Positions 26,200 through 38,960 of a stretch of 64,000 bases of DNA are shown one piece after another. Origin of the DNA: Populus alba. Lineage: Eukaryota; Streptophyta; Magnoliopsida; Malpighiales; Salicaceae. Location of the stretch: positions 5,890,001 through 5,954,000 of the forward strand of contig NC_133296.1 of NCBI RefSeq assembly GCF_005239225.2, read 5' to 3'. A program made the position numbers and the translations under genes. The notes under the pieces are model-generated. The model was not told the origin of the DNA. It saw only the letters and a list, made by a program, of their open reading frames with translations, and made no database searches. Every line of letters begins with the position of its first letter. Positions within the stretch are counted from its first letter, which is position 1.

Positions 26200-26720
26200 T
26201 ATGATCATAGTTTTAAAAACTAACTTAGGGTTCGATTCCGAGCAAGGCTTGGGTCATGGGTCGAGAAGGTCAACCTAGGTTTACATGAGTCAATAAAATT
26301 AAAGTGGTTATTATTATAATTTTAAAACCTGACTCAAGAGTTGACTTGAGTCAAGGTCTAGGTCATGGGTTGAGTTAATCGTTGACCTGTGTTAATATAA
26401 AGATAAAAATAGTTATTATTATAATTTTAAAACTTAACTCGAGAGTCGACCAAGGGTAAGGTTGAGTAACGGGAAATGAGGATCAACCCAGGTTAATTAG
26501 GTCAATATAAGGATAAAAAATAGTTATTATCATAGTTTTAAAATCTGACTCTATGATCGATCAAGGGCAAGGCCTAGATAATGGGTTGGGAGGGTCAACC
26601 CATGTTGATCTAAGTCAACATATGAATAAAAATTATTATTATAGTTTTAAAGTCCGACTCGAGAGTTGACCTAAGGCAATCTTGAGTCATGAGCTAAAAG
26701 GATCAATCTAGGTTGAGTTA
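26200..26720. repeat. Degenerate ~105-bp tandem satellite, inverted relative to 60-690
   Basis: ATTATTATAATTTTAAAAC(C/T)(T/G)(G/A)ACTC-type cores recur near 26210, 26318, 26421, 26535 and 26642 with GGGTCAACC/GGTTGA and CAAGGC(T/C)(T/C)(A/G)GGTCATGGGT words between them. Read on the minus strand these give the same order as the array at 60-690. About five units. No coding capacity. Confidence 0.72.
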
Positions 26721-29117
26721 AAAAAACACAATTCAAGGAAAACCATTAAGTTTTTAACTTATGTTTTATCTCGGATCACAAGTTGACTTGAGTTTTTGAT
26801 CGAGTTAGGTCAGTTCAATCCTTCATCTATTATTTTAAAACTCTGATAAGTCCAGGTCTCGAATTAACCCATTGAGCCAATCTTGTTTAAAATCAGGGTT
26901 ATTATATAATTATCAATTTCAAAACTTAATATAAAATAAAGTGAAAAAGTAATATCAATTGATTTTTTTCAATATATAAGTTTGATAGCAATACATATTA
27001 AGGATAAAATAAATATTTTCATGTTTTATTTTGTCTTGTCTACTATAACTAAATTGAATATAAAGACAATTATTGTATCTTATACACTATTACCAAACAC
27101 AATTCTATTTTTGTATCTTCTTATGTCTTGTCACTTTTATCCTAAAATAATAACCAAATACTACCTTTAAATTATTATGACAAGCCATATTTGACCAATT
27201 AAAAAGGTGTTCTTAGATTAGATTAGTTTTTGTATTTTAAAACCAAATCCCTCTATAGTTGGCTCTAACCACCAACACTTATATTAATGAATTAAAAATT
27301 ATTTTATTTTATTTTGACTTCTTTAATAATTTAATTCATTGTTAATGACATAGACAACACTAGTTTAAAGGGTTGTGCTACATTGGTGCTTGAATTAAAA
27401 AAAAATTTGAACATAAAAAAATATTTATGCCATAAAGAATTATTTGATTGTTATTAAACCCAATCAGATGAGTTAACTTTGAAACCTCTAGGCCTGCTTT
27501 TTTGCCGAGCCAAGGTTTAAAATTAAATTATGTAGGAGTTCCCTGACATGACACAATCAATTTTAGGGTCCAAAGTAAATCTAGATGATGATAAAAATCA
27601 TGGTTTGATTTAAAAAAAAAATTCAAGATGATTTTTTTTTTTATATTGGGTTAGTGACATTGTATTGATTAGGATTTTGCAACGTAACTTGTCATATCTG
27701 CGATTCAGGAGATGGACTAAATTGGGTTTAAGAACTTTTTTTTTTCTTCTTATAACTATTTTATACTTAATTATACGATAACAAAAATAGATATTTGTAA
27801 ATCAACCATAAATCAAATGTAATAATATTTGTTTGAAATTACAATAACCTCATAAAAGTAAATTGAAACAATTTATGAAGGCCACTTCAAAATCAAGCAA
27901 ATGTTACATGATAAAATTATGAAAAAGAATGAAAGGAAAAAAAAGAGGGGAAAACTCAAAAAGGAAAGAAAAGAAACCACCCCCTTCAATGTTCATATGA
28001 ATAGTGAAAGAAGTGTGTGCGCTCAAATTCTTTTGGAGTAGTAAGGTAATGTCTATTAACCCATTAGGCTAACTTGCACCTATTTTTTTCTTTTTTGTAT
28101 CTTTTAAAAACATAATTGCAAAGATTGAATAGACCATGACATGCATCTCCCTACCAAGATAAATTTTTTCTTTCCTTTATAGAGCCAAAAGACTATTTAA
28201 TACTTGAAACTCAATTCATGATGAATGGAAACTACCTCCCAAATCAAATGAATTAAAACACTTGCCTTGGAGTTCGTGTAATTTTTGTATTTTCACATGG
28301 TTTCTTAGTCAATGTAAATTTAGTCAGGCTATTTTCATTTATTCAATATTTTTAATTACAATAAAATCACGATAATACCCCTGAGAATAAAAGAATCAAC
28401 ACATGCAGCGGGGGAAAGGGTATCTCGACATTTTTATTTTTTTTAAAAAACAGTCAAATTACATATGCACCATTGAATCCAATAAATGTAAATAATTGGG
28501 GTTAGGGGAATTATGGTCTTTTAGCCTTAGTTTTTTTTTTTTTTTTTGTTAATTGTAGGTTTGATTGAGTGTGATAACATAATTTAATATTTAAATAGTA
28601 TAATTTTATTCCTCGTTGTCCCCTCTTCTATTATGGATAGTGTGTTTTGTCCAAAAATAAATAATATTGTCCTAAATAATAATTTTATTCCTAAATGGAA
28701 TAGGAATATTTTTGAATTATTTACAAAAATAAGCAGAAAAACTTTAAACCAGAAAATTCGTGAAGTCCTCTGAAACAACCTCAATCATGAAATCTCCGAA
28801 ATGCAAATTGATGACACTATGGTAAAGTTTATTTCAATATCGGTCAACCCAACTGTCGATCCTTCATTGGACAATTCCTGCACGAGTGTCCACAGATTAA
28901 ATTATTTTTTTCTTAGATTTTCGCAAGGTATCCATGCCGTTAATTATAAGTTCAACAACTAACTTTTAGGAACATGGAATCCTATGAAGATTTTATGTTT
29001 TGTATAATATGTATGTGTGGATGAATTGTTTAGTAAAATCAGAACTGAGCTTCCCTTTCTCATACAAATATAGGATTCATGAATTATTATAGATTTTTAT
29101 ATTATTACAAGAAAATT
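26721..29117. other. AT-rich intergenic DNA, no gene seen
   Basis: No repeat family or gene could be supported. The 28584-28784 minus frame is low-complexity. Confidence 0.5.
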
Positions 29118-29326
29118 TGTTAGAAAATAATATAAATTATATTTTAAATTTTATCTGACAACTTAAATTATTATATTAAGATGATTTTTTTGATATGGTA
29201 TCAAAATTTTAATAACCAAGCAGTCATAATATCAAATGATACTATTTTTATTTATCTAATATAAAATAATATGAATTTATGTAAATTTTAACCTTTTAAA
29301 TTATTAAATTAAAATGAATGTTTACA
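29118..29326 (+). mobile_element. TRIM, decayed second copy
   Basis: A left LTR of 78 bp (29118-29195) starts TGTTAGAAAATAATATAAAT and follows the LTR of the 2506-2796 element base for base in layout. It is followed by TGGTATCAAAATTT (29196 on), an intact start of the tRNA-Met-type primer site, then the shared AATAACCAAGC(A/G)GTC block. The right LTR is 5'-truncated: only the CTTTTAAATTATTAAATT...TTTACA end (to 29326) remains. No target duplication was found. Confidence 0.72.
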
Positions 29327-30509
29327 AGATGAAATGCAAAATACTGTCATACCTGATAATTTCTCAGATTTCGTATCAACGCAGGACATAACATTTTATA
29401 ATAGATGTATTAATCATTGGGATCAAGTAATTTATTCACGGAAAAAGGGAAATTTTCTGGGAAATTATCTCAGGCTCTCCTTGTTTTGCAATTCTAATAA
29501 TTAAAGCCACGCAGATCATAGCTGGAGAGACCAAGAAATGAAAAGAAGAGGCGTGAAGAACCATGCATATATAGGGCTAGAGAACAGTCTCAGGTACCTG
29601 TTTCTGCTTTCAACGAAGCTTTCTTTGTAACCTACATAAAGCTCAGAATCATCTTCCTTTTCTTTTTTATGTGCTTTGCTTTTGGGGGTGTGCCTTTGCA
29701 AGCTCGTGAGTGAATACGTTTTTGTTTGTTTAAAGACCAAACCGTTTCTTACTTTCTTGGAGTTTGGTCTCGCCACACTAACGTTAATATTGAAATATAT
29801 GTTACACGTGCGGCTGGTCCCTCAGGTCATCCAATGGCAGAGCCCTCGGTAATACAAGTTTGTTGGCTAGTGGCAAATTTCGTCCTCGTAGAATAATTTA
29901 ATTTATGAATATCCATATACATTTAAGCACTATATATATATATATATATTCTGTGGGTTATTTATAAAAAAAATAACGAGTAATGGAGCTCACGAGATTG
30001 ATAGGAGGGGAAGATTTACTGAGTTTCACACGCATTGGAGTGAAGAATCTTACAATATATTTAATTAAATATGAAAAAACTAAGATAATTATATATAAAA
30101 GTATATATACATAGCTAGTTTAAACTCCAATAAAACCAAGTTTATTCTTATTTTATGATGGAATAAAAGGTTTGCTTCTCTTTTAACACAAACAACTTAT
30201 AACCTTCTATAAGTTATTCAAAAAAGAAAAAAAGCATCGATCATGGAGGCACTATCTTTGTTGGATTCCCACCAATATTCTTGTCTACCTTTTGTTTCAC
30301 TTTACTTTTAATTATTATTTTTTGTTTTATTTGCCTTGTATGCCCAGACACCTTACCTTTTATTCGGTTCATGCATGAAACATTGTTAGCTGTTCGGCCA
30401 TGGAGGGACCAGGAGAACACGAAGCTGTAGTAGCTACACATGAATCTGACTGTCTAAGTATAACTTCTCGTAGTTCTTGTTATTCTATCAAAAGCAAATA
30501 ATCTCATAC

Positions 30510-30511
<2 letters not shown>
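29327..30511. other. Intergenic DNA, no supported gene
   Basis: An 86-codon minus-strand frame at 29516-29776 lies in a segment less AT-rich than its surroundings, but resembles no protein I know. A short (TA)n lies at about 29931-29950. Confidence 0.45.

Positions 30512-30569
<58 letters not shown>
30512..30569. repeat. (TA)n microsatellite
   Basis: Uninterrupted alternating TA for almost 60 bp. Self-complementary and prone to length change. Confidence 0.95.
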
Positions 30570-30575
<6 letters not shown>

Positions 30576-30962
30576 AGGTTTTCATGTATAAATTTAGTTT
30601 AAACAATGTATGGTTAATTTGTTTTCATTTTTTTTCTCAGGAAACCCACGAAGTACCCACTTATAAAAGTTGAACGTAAAGCAACAGAGGTCTATCTATA
30701 AAAGATGAAGGTGTTCATCAATCTCTGTCACATATAAACGCTTTTTTTTATGCTTGATTTGAATTATCATAAAAAAGTTTGCTGTCAACCTTATTGAAAA
30801 GGTCGTTTGAATGTAATAGAAAGAATTTGGACACTATATTCGATAATAATTAAAAAAAAAAAACATTTTAAGTCACGTTTTCTTATAATTTCCATGTTTC
30901 ATAGGCTTAGTCAAAATTTGTTATTATTTTTTTATTAAATATTTTTTTTATTACACTTAGAA

Positions 30963-31060
30963 CCCGTTTGGAAGGGTGGTTGTTGTTGCTTTTTAAATTG
31001 TTTTTCATTCATAAATGTATTAAAATAATATTTTTTTTATAGAACTAGCTAAAATTAGTT
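30963..31060 (+). mobile_element. MITE-like short interspersed element, copy D, truncated
   Basis: Starts CCCGTTTGGAAGGGTGGTTG, then GTTGCTTTTTAAATTG and ATGTATTAAAATAATA, as in copies A-C, then stops after about 100 bp where a different sequence begins. Confidence 0.55.
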
Positions 31061-31138
31061 AAAACCGTGCAGGCTTGTAAAAAGCAGCTCTCTGTTGTTC
31101 TCTGCAAACCTACAAACGCAATTGAGAGTTTTCACTTT

Positions 31139-31199
31139 CCACTGTTCATGTGAACAGTGGATGGTGACTCTACTGTTCACATGAATAGTGGAGTCACTT
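31139..31199. repeat. Two adjacent near-perfect hairpins
   Basis: 31139-31160 is CCACTGTTCA-TG-TGAACAGTGG with perfect 10-bp arms. Four bases later, 31164-31197 is an imperfect palindrome (GTGACTCTACTGTTCA-CA-TGAATAGTGGAGTCAC). The two share the ACTGTTCAYRTGAAYAGT core. Confidence 0.85.
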
Positions 31200-31269
31200 T
31201 GTACTATTCTGGTTATTGTTCTAGACTGACCGGGTCCGGTCCAAAATTCAATGTATTGAACGGGGTTCG

Positions 31270-31530
31270 ATCTAGTTAAAAAAAAAATTAATTTTTTTTA
31301 ATTGTGTTTGATTCAAAAAATTAGAGGAAGATTGCTTGATGATGTAGCATTTATAGAATTTGATTGCAATCCCAATTTTGTTCTTGCCGAGTTCGACCCA
31401 GTTAAAAAAAATTCATTTTTTATTTTTATTTTTAATTGTGTTTTATTTAAAAAATTAGGAAAAAAATCGTTTGATAACGTAGTATTTACAGAATTTGATT
31501 GCAATCTCAATTTTGTTCTTGATGATATTT
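31270..31530. repeat. ~125-bp tandem duplication
   Basis: AGTTAAAAAAAAATTAATTTT near 31275 and AGTTAAAAAAAATTCATTTT near 31399 each start a unit. Each unit continues TTAATTGTGTTT(G/T)ATT, AAAAAATTAG, GATTG(C)TTGATGATGTAG or its variant, GAATTTGATTGCAATC and CAATTTTGTTCTTG. The duplication explains the 121-codon minus frame and the internally repeated plus frame here. Confidence 0.75.
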
Positions 31531-31706
31531 TTACTTGATGTTGTTGGATGCTTAAGAAACTATGGAAAATGTAATCCTTGTTGGATAGATTTTGTATGTG
31601 ATGAAATTGCACGTAATTTAATGGAATAATAAAAAAATATTTGATATCAATATTATTTATTTCATGATATAATAACAATAGTTAAATCTACAATATTTAA
31701 ATTAAA

Positions 31707-31813
31707 TGTAGCGGCGCTATGTGGGAGAGCTTTGCTGCCCTTACGGGTCTCACCTGGCTCGAATCCGGATTAGTCGGCAGTGACCGGAAACCGGATGGTT
31801 ATACCAAAAAAAA
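31707..31813 (+). mobile_element. SINE (tRNA-like), short copy with poly(A) tail
   Basis: A GC-rich stretch of about 100 bp begins TGTAGCGGCGC and contains GGCTCGAATCC (31756-31766), a good match to the pol III B box GGTTCGAATCC. It ends CCGGATGGTTATACC followed by a run of A. It is flanked by AAATTAAA on both sides (31699-31706 and 31814-31821), a convincing target-site duplication. The A box is not clear, so the 5' end may be truncated or the box diverged. It has no protein and would move using a LINE's machinery. Confidence 0.78.
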
Positions 31814-32871
31814 AAATTAAAACCCATATATATAACCTCAATTTGAAAAGCATTCTTTTAACCAAACACATTAAACTATTTTTTATTCAACCTCAATTTC
31901 AACCACAGTTTTAACCAAACATATATTTTTTCAAACCAACGTCAACTATAAATATTTTTTATAAAATAATGTTTTTCAAACCACAACCACAACAATTACC
32001 ACAATATACATAGGCATAAAAATTCAAGTTTAGGTCAGCAATCGATCTTGACGAGGGAATGTATCTTTACCATAAGCTTAGATGCAGCAACGATTACAGA
32101 CGAGTAATTATACTTTGTTTGTTTCTGTGTTTCATAATTATTTTTGAAAAAAATTATTTTTTTATTTTTTTTATTTACTTCAAATTAATATGTTTTTAGT
32201 ATTTTTAAATTATTTTGATGTGATGATGCCAAAAATAATTTCTTAAAAAAAAAATCATTGACATGCATTTTAATATGAAAATTTATTTGAAAAGCAACTA
32301 ATTTTATGACATTCTACATAAATAATCATCCTTTTTTGTTTTTGTTTTTACAAAATCTAGAGTTGCATAGCTATAATACTCTTGTCAGCAACTATGACAT
32401 AAATCTCATGATGATTCTCTTGCTATCTCCCCATTATGTTATTCTGCTGGTCCTTCAACTATATTTTATAGTTAGATATCATATTCTACACATACATTAG
32501 TTACATTAAAGCGCAGTCACTTTCAATGATGGTTTCTTGAAAATATACAGCGATATATAGAGTGAGCACAGAATAATAACCATGTATGTCCTAAATTGAA
32601 AATATACTTTATCATTGGACCTTTGTTCTATCTCTCAAGAAAAATCGAGGGCCTTCATATTTGACTAAGTTTATCAATGGACTAGAACTTCTATGATTTG
32701 GGCCGAAGGAGACAGAGAAGGACCCGACAGTGTCAAGGTTTGTATGTTTAAAGTTGGGTTTAGGCCTACAAGATTTCCAAAGACTAGGAAGGATATTATG
32801 GCGACAGCTCTTTATGGTTGTGGAATACTAGGATTGGTCCAATTTGTGTTTCATGGAATAAGGTTAGGTTT
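31814..32871. other. AT-rich intergenic DNA, no gene seen
   Basis: A decayed AT-rich short repeat (TTTTTAGTATTTTTAAATTATTTTGATG style) lies at about 32130-32310. An open frame starting at 32693 runs into the TRIM copy and is not believable as a gene. Confidence 0.5.
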
Positions 32872-33142
32872 TATTAAAGAATTAATTCAATTCAAGAGTT
32901 TCAGGTATCATTTATATTATTTTTTAACATATTATCTTAAGAAAAAGCTTTTTAAATTTGAAACTTGCACGGGTGCATACTATTTTATATTTAATTTTTA
33001 TCAAATAAATAAAAATGATGAGATTCGAATTTATGATCGCTTGATCATCAAAATTCTAATATCATATTAAAGAACTAGTTCAATCAAAAAACTTAAGTTT
33101 TTAAATGAGATTCTAATATATAATTTATATTATTTTCTAATA
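32872..33142 (-). mobile_element. TRIM, third copy, opposite orientation
   Basis: Read on the minus strand the first LTR is 33142-33065, again exactly 78 bp, starting TATTAGAAAATAATATAAAT. It is followed by TGATATTAGAATTTTGATGA (mutated primer site) and ATCAAGCGATCATAAATTCG, the same internal block as in the other two copies. The second LTR (32929-32872) starts TGTTAAAAAATAATATAAATG and is shortened by about 20 bp. Overall 271 bp. Confidence 0.72.
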
Positions 33143-35279
33143 GATTGTAAGTGGAAGACAAAACTGACACCAACTCAACTTAAATAGAGATGAAATGGAA
33201 AAAATTTGCTGATTATCCAGTTTTGTCAAGACTTAAGCCTTAAGAGGGATTATCAAATTAACATCAAGTGCTGCCTTTAGAAAAAAAATAAAGAAGGATT
33301 AAGGCTTAAGAAATTTACATTATTTAAGGATTCCCCTTTATTTGATTATTTTGTAACAGGAAATAGTTTAATTTTAATTTAACTGAATTTAATGCTCAAT
33401 TATCATTGATGGATACAAAATTTTTAATGTGAAGATAATATCTTCATATTAAAAAGAATTTGTTTTGAAGTCTTCGAATTTAGTACTTTTCTGGAGTTTT
33501 AGTCCCTTGTTCTAGTCTATTTTGCATGTTCTTCACCATCACTTCATTTAATAAAACAAAAAAAAAAAAGAAGTATAATTATGATGAACAATTCAGTCTC
33601 CGCAATCAACTGCATGTATATGCTATTTGAATAATCTTGTCCAAGTACACCGAGGCATTGAGAGTCCTTGTTGCTTTCTTTCTGTACAGCATAAAAAATG
33701 CTTCAAAAATGATCTCTTACTGTCTCAAATTTCCTAGCATAAAAATTGGAAATTCAATTATTATCAGATTTGTGAACCTGGACTTAATCTGCCCGTCTGT
33801 TCGCTGCATTACCCTTTCAAACATTGACTTCCTCTCCAGTTAATTGTGTCTGTTTCCCTATATGATGAACACGATTTACACCAGTCACTGTCTTTCAATT
33901 TTCTCCAAGCAGGATTATAATTACATCCGCCATTTGCTTTGTCAATTAGTAGCTAAGGGAATGGATCTTGACAAAATGCAGCGATAGACATGCTATGATC
34001 AATGGAGGTAACACGATTTCTCAAAAGAGCAGTTGAACTTTGCAAGTGAGTTTATGCCATGCATGTGTGCATTTAGCCAGCAGCTAGGCGCTCATAGTTG
34101 ACTCTTAGCCCTTAGAAATTAAGGACTGTTATCACTGTAAATCATGACTGAAAGATACTTTAATTAAACAAAAAACTGAATCTCACATAAGAAACAAAAC
34201 CCAGCAAATAAAAAGGAAAAATGGTCGTCCTCAACTTTAAGGTTCATTGGTTTGGACTAGGGAAACCCTGAGTCAGCTTTCTATTCTATGTAAAAGGAAA
34301 TTGCACAGCCTAAGGATGTGAGCTTTAATCCTTTATTTGCTAGTGTCCAAATGTTAGGTGATAGTTGTAATAAAGAGCATCATAAATAAATAAAAAGGTT
34401 GTCCAAGACTAGACTTCGTAATATTTAAAATTATAAGTATGTAACATTATATATCATGGAAAACTTGTAATTAAAATTAAAAAACTATTATGCGTGTTAA
34501 GCATATATTCAAAGTTGTATAAAAGATTGAAATAGAATCCTAGCATGCATAGTATTTATATAATACATCTATGTTTAGGTTAAAATAAATAAGGATATTT
34601 TCTTGTTAAAACACTTTAAAAATAAAAAAGATTTGTTGTTAAGAATGAATCTTTTGTTCTTAAGATTTTATTGTTGTTTTCTTTGTGAAATTAGGATATT
34701 TGTAATAAGTCTCTTAATATTCTAATAACACTACTTTGTTTAGATGCATTACCAAACAAGGTCCGCAAACCAAAATTAATATTGTGCTCAAGTATCACTA
34801 AAAAAACTAACATAAGTTTTAGATTGGGAAGAATAACAAAGTTCAAAAGTGAGGAGAAAAACTTTAAAAATAGAGGTGGGAAGTGTGTGTAAAAACTAAA
34901 CAATAGTGTAGAAAAATCTTCTTTCATTCTCTTTTTATAATAAACCTAGGAACCAAAACTGATTTAAAAAAATAACTCCAGTAATTACCACCTTTCTCAC
35001 TCATATAGATAAATATATCATTAAAAACATTATGATATACTTTATTTGATATACCAATATATGAAAATAATTAATAGCATAACTCACTTTTTTTTACATT
35101 GCAACTAGCACCTATTTCATCATAGTAATATGGAGGAAATAATAATTTATTAGTGCTACTAAAAATGTTATATAACTTAATTTTCTATTTGAGCCTAGAT
35201 CTTGAAATCTCTAATCAACTAAGTATGATTATCATCATTACACTATTTTATCTTTTAAGGTTTTAAGTTGTTTCTCCTT
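33143..35279. other. Intergenic DNA, no supported gene
   Basis: 33940-34110 resembles 21310-21480: both have AAGGGAATG(A/G)AT, then TTTCT(A/C)AA(A/G)(G/A)GCAGTTGAA, then CCATG(G/C)CATGT.T.CATTTA(A/G)CCAG. This points to an old duplicated segment of unknown content. Nothing codes here. Confidence 0.45.
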
Positions 35280-37663
35280 GTTAAATTAAACACATCTCTT
35301 TTGACAAAACATTGGTTAGTAGATTCATAATATTCTCTTTTAACTTTGTATAGTTAATGAAAATAATTTCACTTGAAAGTAAGTATTTAATGATATTATG
35401 TCTAAGATGTATATGGCTATACTTACCATTATACATACTATTTTATACATTTTCAATTGCAAACTAACTATCACAATGGACATAAATTATTGGCACTAGT
35501 TTTGCCAATATAGAATATCCTTTAAGAAATTTTGAAGTCACTCGACTTCCTCTTCAGCTTTAGCTAAAGCAATAAACTTTAATTCTATCATAGATCTTAT
35601 GATACAAATTTTCTTAGAAGATTTCCAAGACGCTAGTGCTCCACTGAGTGTGAAGACATATCAACTAGTGTCGCATATCTAATTGGCATCACTATACCTT
35701 TCTAGTACTACTAAGTAATCAGTATTGTGTGACTCATAGTTCATGATGTACCTTAAATATTTCAAGTTCATGTCCTTTTCATTTCTTTCAAATGATCCAT
35801 ACTCTAATTAATGGTAAATTTATTCAGTTTGCTAGCCGAGTATACTATTTTAGGCTTTATATAGTTCATAATGAACATCAAGCTTTCTATTATTCAAGAA
35901 TATTCGAATTGATTTATTTCCTTACCTTTATTTTTAGATGTGCACATTTATATCCAATTGTGTTTTACAATTTTATTGTTATATTTATAAAACTTTATAG
36001 AGAATATTTTCAACATAATAAGATTAAGACAATACTAATCAATTTGATGTCCTAGAAATTCATATTCCTAGTATGACATCTGCAACATCCAAGTTTCTCA
36101 TGTCAAACTTATTAGCTAATAAGTTTTTAGTAGACTTGTTCATAAAATTATTGTAACCAAAATAAGCATATTGTCTACATAGAGACAAACAATGACATAA
36201 CTTTTATTTGTGTTATTACAAAAATATATTTATCAACTTTGTTGATTTTGAACTCATTTGACAGCATAACATCGCTATGTTTTTTATATCATTTTTTAGA
36301 AGCTTGTTTCAAATCAAATAATAATTTAACAAACTTATAGACTCTTTTTTTGTTTATTCATAACAAACCCCTTAGGTTGTTCTATATAAACCTCTTCTTC
36401 AAGATCACTATTAAAAAAGTTTTGATTTTACTTTCATTTAATATATTTCAAGCTTTTAAATAAATATAATGACTATTAACATTCTTATGAAAATTATTAT
36501 TAACACAAATGAATATGTGTCAAAATAGTCTGCAACTTTTTGTTGCTTGAATCATTTAACAAGTTTTGTTTTGTATATTTCAATAGTTTCATTAGCTTTT
36601 ATTTTTCTTTTAAAGATTAATTTCAAGATTCAATTTCTAATAAGTACATTCAAAAATCAAGACTACAAATTTTGATTTTTTTTTTAAACTTACTCCTTTT
36701 AAGCACAACTTCATCATCTTTTTGTTGCAGATGATCACTTTAACTAGCTTGAACCATTCTATTAAGTACATTATTTTCCTCTTCTTTCTTAAATGGAAAT
36801 TCATCTTAAAACAATATAGTATTCCTTGATTCTAGTAGAGTATTAGGGTGAATGTTCTTAATAATTTAATTATATATAAAAAATCAATATGAACTACTAT
36901 TGTAATAATAATCAATAAAAATATAATCTATAGTTTTAGGTCCTATGTTGACCTTATTAAAATCAGGTACTACTACTTTTGCATGACACACTCATATTTT
37001 AAGGTATTTATAGAAATTTCTTTTACCTTTTCATAATTCATGAAGTGTATTTTTTAACTTTTTATAGGTTACTTTGTTAAGTATATAATTGGTAGTCAGA
37101 AATGCCTACCCTACAAGTTTTGAGGTGCTCCCAAACTTATCAACATGACACTCATTATTTTTATAAATTTTTTGTAATGCCTTTATGTTTTTGGTGAATT
37201 AAGGGTAGTGATTTTATGGATAATACCATTTTGGTAATAAATTTCATCAAATAGTGTTTTGTATTATCCGCCTCTATCACTTTTAATTACATTTATTTTT
37301 TTAATTATGTTTATTTTCAACTTTATTATTGTAATGTTTATATATTTTAAGAGCCTTATCTTTGCTCTTAAGATAAAAAAAAAAAAAACCATCTATAAGG
37401 TAACATAGTACTTCTTTCCGTCTCTAGTTTCAATCAATTTTAAATCACCAATGTTTGAGTGAATGAAACCTAGAGATTCATATTTCTTTCAATTGTTTGA
37501 AAGGAAAATTTTATGAATTTTGATTCTACACAAACCTTACACTTATTATTTTTTTTTAAAAAAAAAAATCATACTTGATAATAATTAAAGGTTAGTTAAC
37601 CTTTGTATATAATAATTATTCACATGTCTTAATCTTTCATACCACATATCATAACACTCAAGG

Positions 37664-37701
<38 letters not shown>

Positions 37702-38960
37702 AAAAGAGATTCATTATTCTTATTATTATTCTCATCCGTAGTTTCAATGGTGATTGTATTTATTTTGAAAAAGTCATCACTGAAAATACCCCTTATCTAT
37801 AAACATTCTACTCTTTAGAAAGTATAAATTTATTACACTTAAAGACCATCTTAAAATTATTTTTGATCAACAATGAGTTAAACACTAAGTTTATTCTATT
37901 GTTACAAATATGAAATACATGATTGAGGGTGAAAAGTTTTCTTAAAGTCATTTTTAATACGAACTTCTCAACAACTAACACCTTGGAGGTTGATAAATCA
38001 TTTATGCATAGTTGCTCTCCATCCATTTCTTTATAAATGGAAAACATCTTTTTCTTAGCGTATACATGTCTTATAGCACTAGTTTCAACCCAATATTACT
38101 TATGATTATTGATTAAATTGACTCGAAAACAACAACAAAAGGATTTATTTCCAAAACTTTATTTGTGAGATGATTAACCTCGGTGATATTGGCTTGAGAA
38201 GTCCTTTTCTTCATGTTCCTTTAATGAGCCCTATTTTTACAATCCTTGGTCAAATGTCTAGTCTTGTTGCAAATAAAGTAGTTACCATTAAATTGCTTTG
38301 GCAATGCCCTACCTCTTCACACCATTTTTTTTTTTTATTATTATGAGACTTTTCCACTTATTTCATAATATTTTCATTACAGAGTACTAAAAAGTTGACT
38401 CTTATTTGGGATTAGCTTATTTTTTTTTATTCTTAACCTTAAAGTAAGGTCTTCAACTCCTATCTCTTTGCGTGCTTAAAGTAGTTCTTAAAGTTTTTTT
38501 TCAATATGGTGATAATTTTTCAATGATTGTAACCATTTGGAAGGATTCATTTAGTGAGATACCTTCAGTATGAATATCATACAAGATGAGTTGAAACTCT
38601 TGGACTTGGATTATCATGGTCTTTGAGTTGATCATCTTGAATCCCAAAAATTTATTGATTATGAACTTCTTCATACCAATATCTTTACCCTTATAGTTTT
38701 TGTCTAAAGCTTTCCATAATGCCCTTTTACTCCTGATTGAATTATACACATCATATTGTGTGTTTACAATCCATTCAAGATTTAATTTTTGCACGCAAAA
38801 TCATTATGATTCCAAGTATTCATAATTGTTATAATAGTGGGATTAGATTCATCATATGGCAGCTTTGATTTTTTTGCTGTCAAGAATTTTGCCAAGTCCA
38901 AGTGGTCAAATAAAAAAAACTTCTTTTATTTCCACCTCTTAACTTTTATTCTATTAAACT
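35280..38960 (-). pseudogene. Dead Ty1/copia retrotransposon (gag-pol remnants)
   Basis: All parts read on the minus strand in copia order. Gag: 38940-38505 includes an open 97-codon frame (38794-38501) with VYNSIRSKRALWKALDKNY, GMKKFIINKFLGFKM and IQVQEFQLILYDIH, a clear UBN2-type gag. Zinc knuckle: near 38280, YFICNKTRHLTKDC. Integrase remains: about 37260-37080. RT: near 36180-36090, YVDNMLI in place of the catalytic YVDDM, then NKFDM. RNase H end: 35440-35290, HIHLRHNIIKYLLSSE followed by NLLTNVLSKE. Stops and frameshifts are everywhere between these islands. I could not find LTRs or a primer site, so the outer limits are approximate. Confidence 0.82.

Noticed and set aside
26225..26245. 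B-box-like GGGTTCGATTCCGAG, possible tRNA or SINE
   Set aside because: It is part of a unit of the ~105-bp satellite; there is no A box or acceptor stem.
31313..31678. 121-codon minus-strand frame
   Set aside because: It spans a tandem DNA duplication and repeats itself; no family resemblance, and the opposite strand is equally open.
32693..33070. 125-codon plus-strand frame
   Set aside because: Its second half runs through the reverse-oriented TRIM copy and the first half has no recognisable domain.
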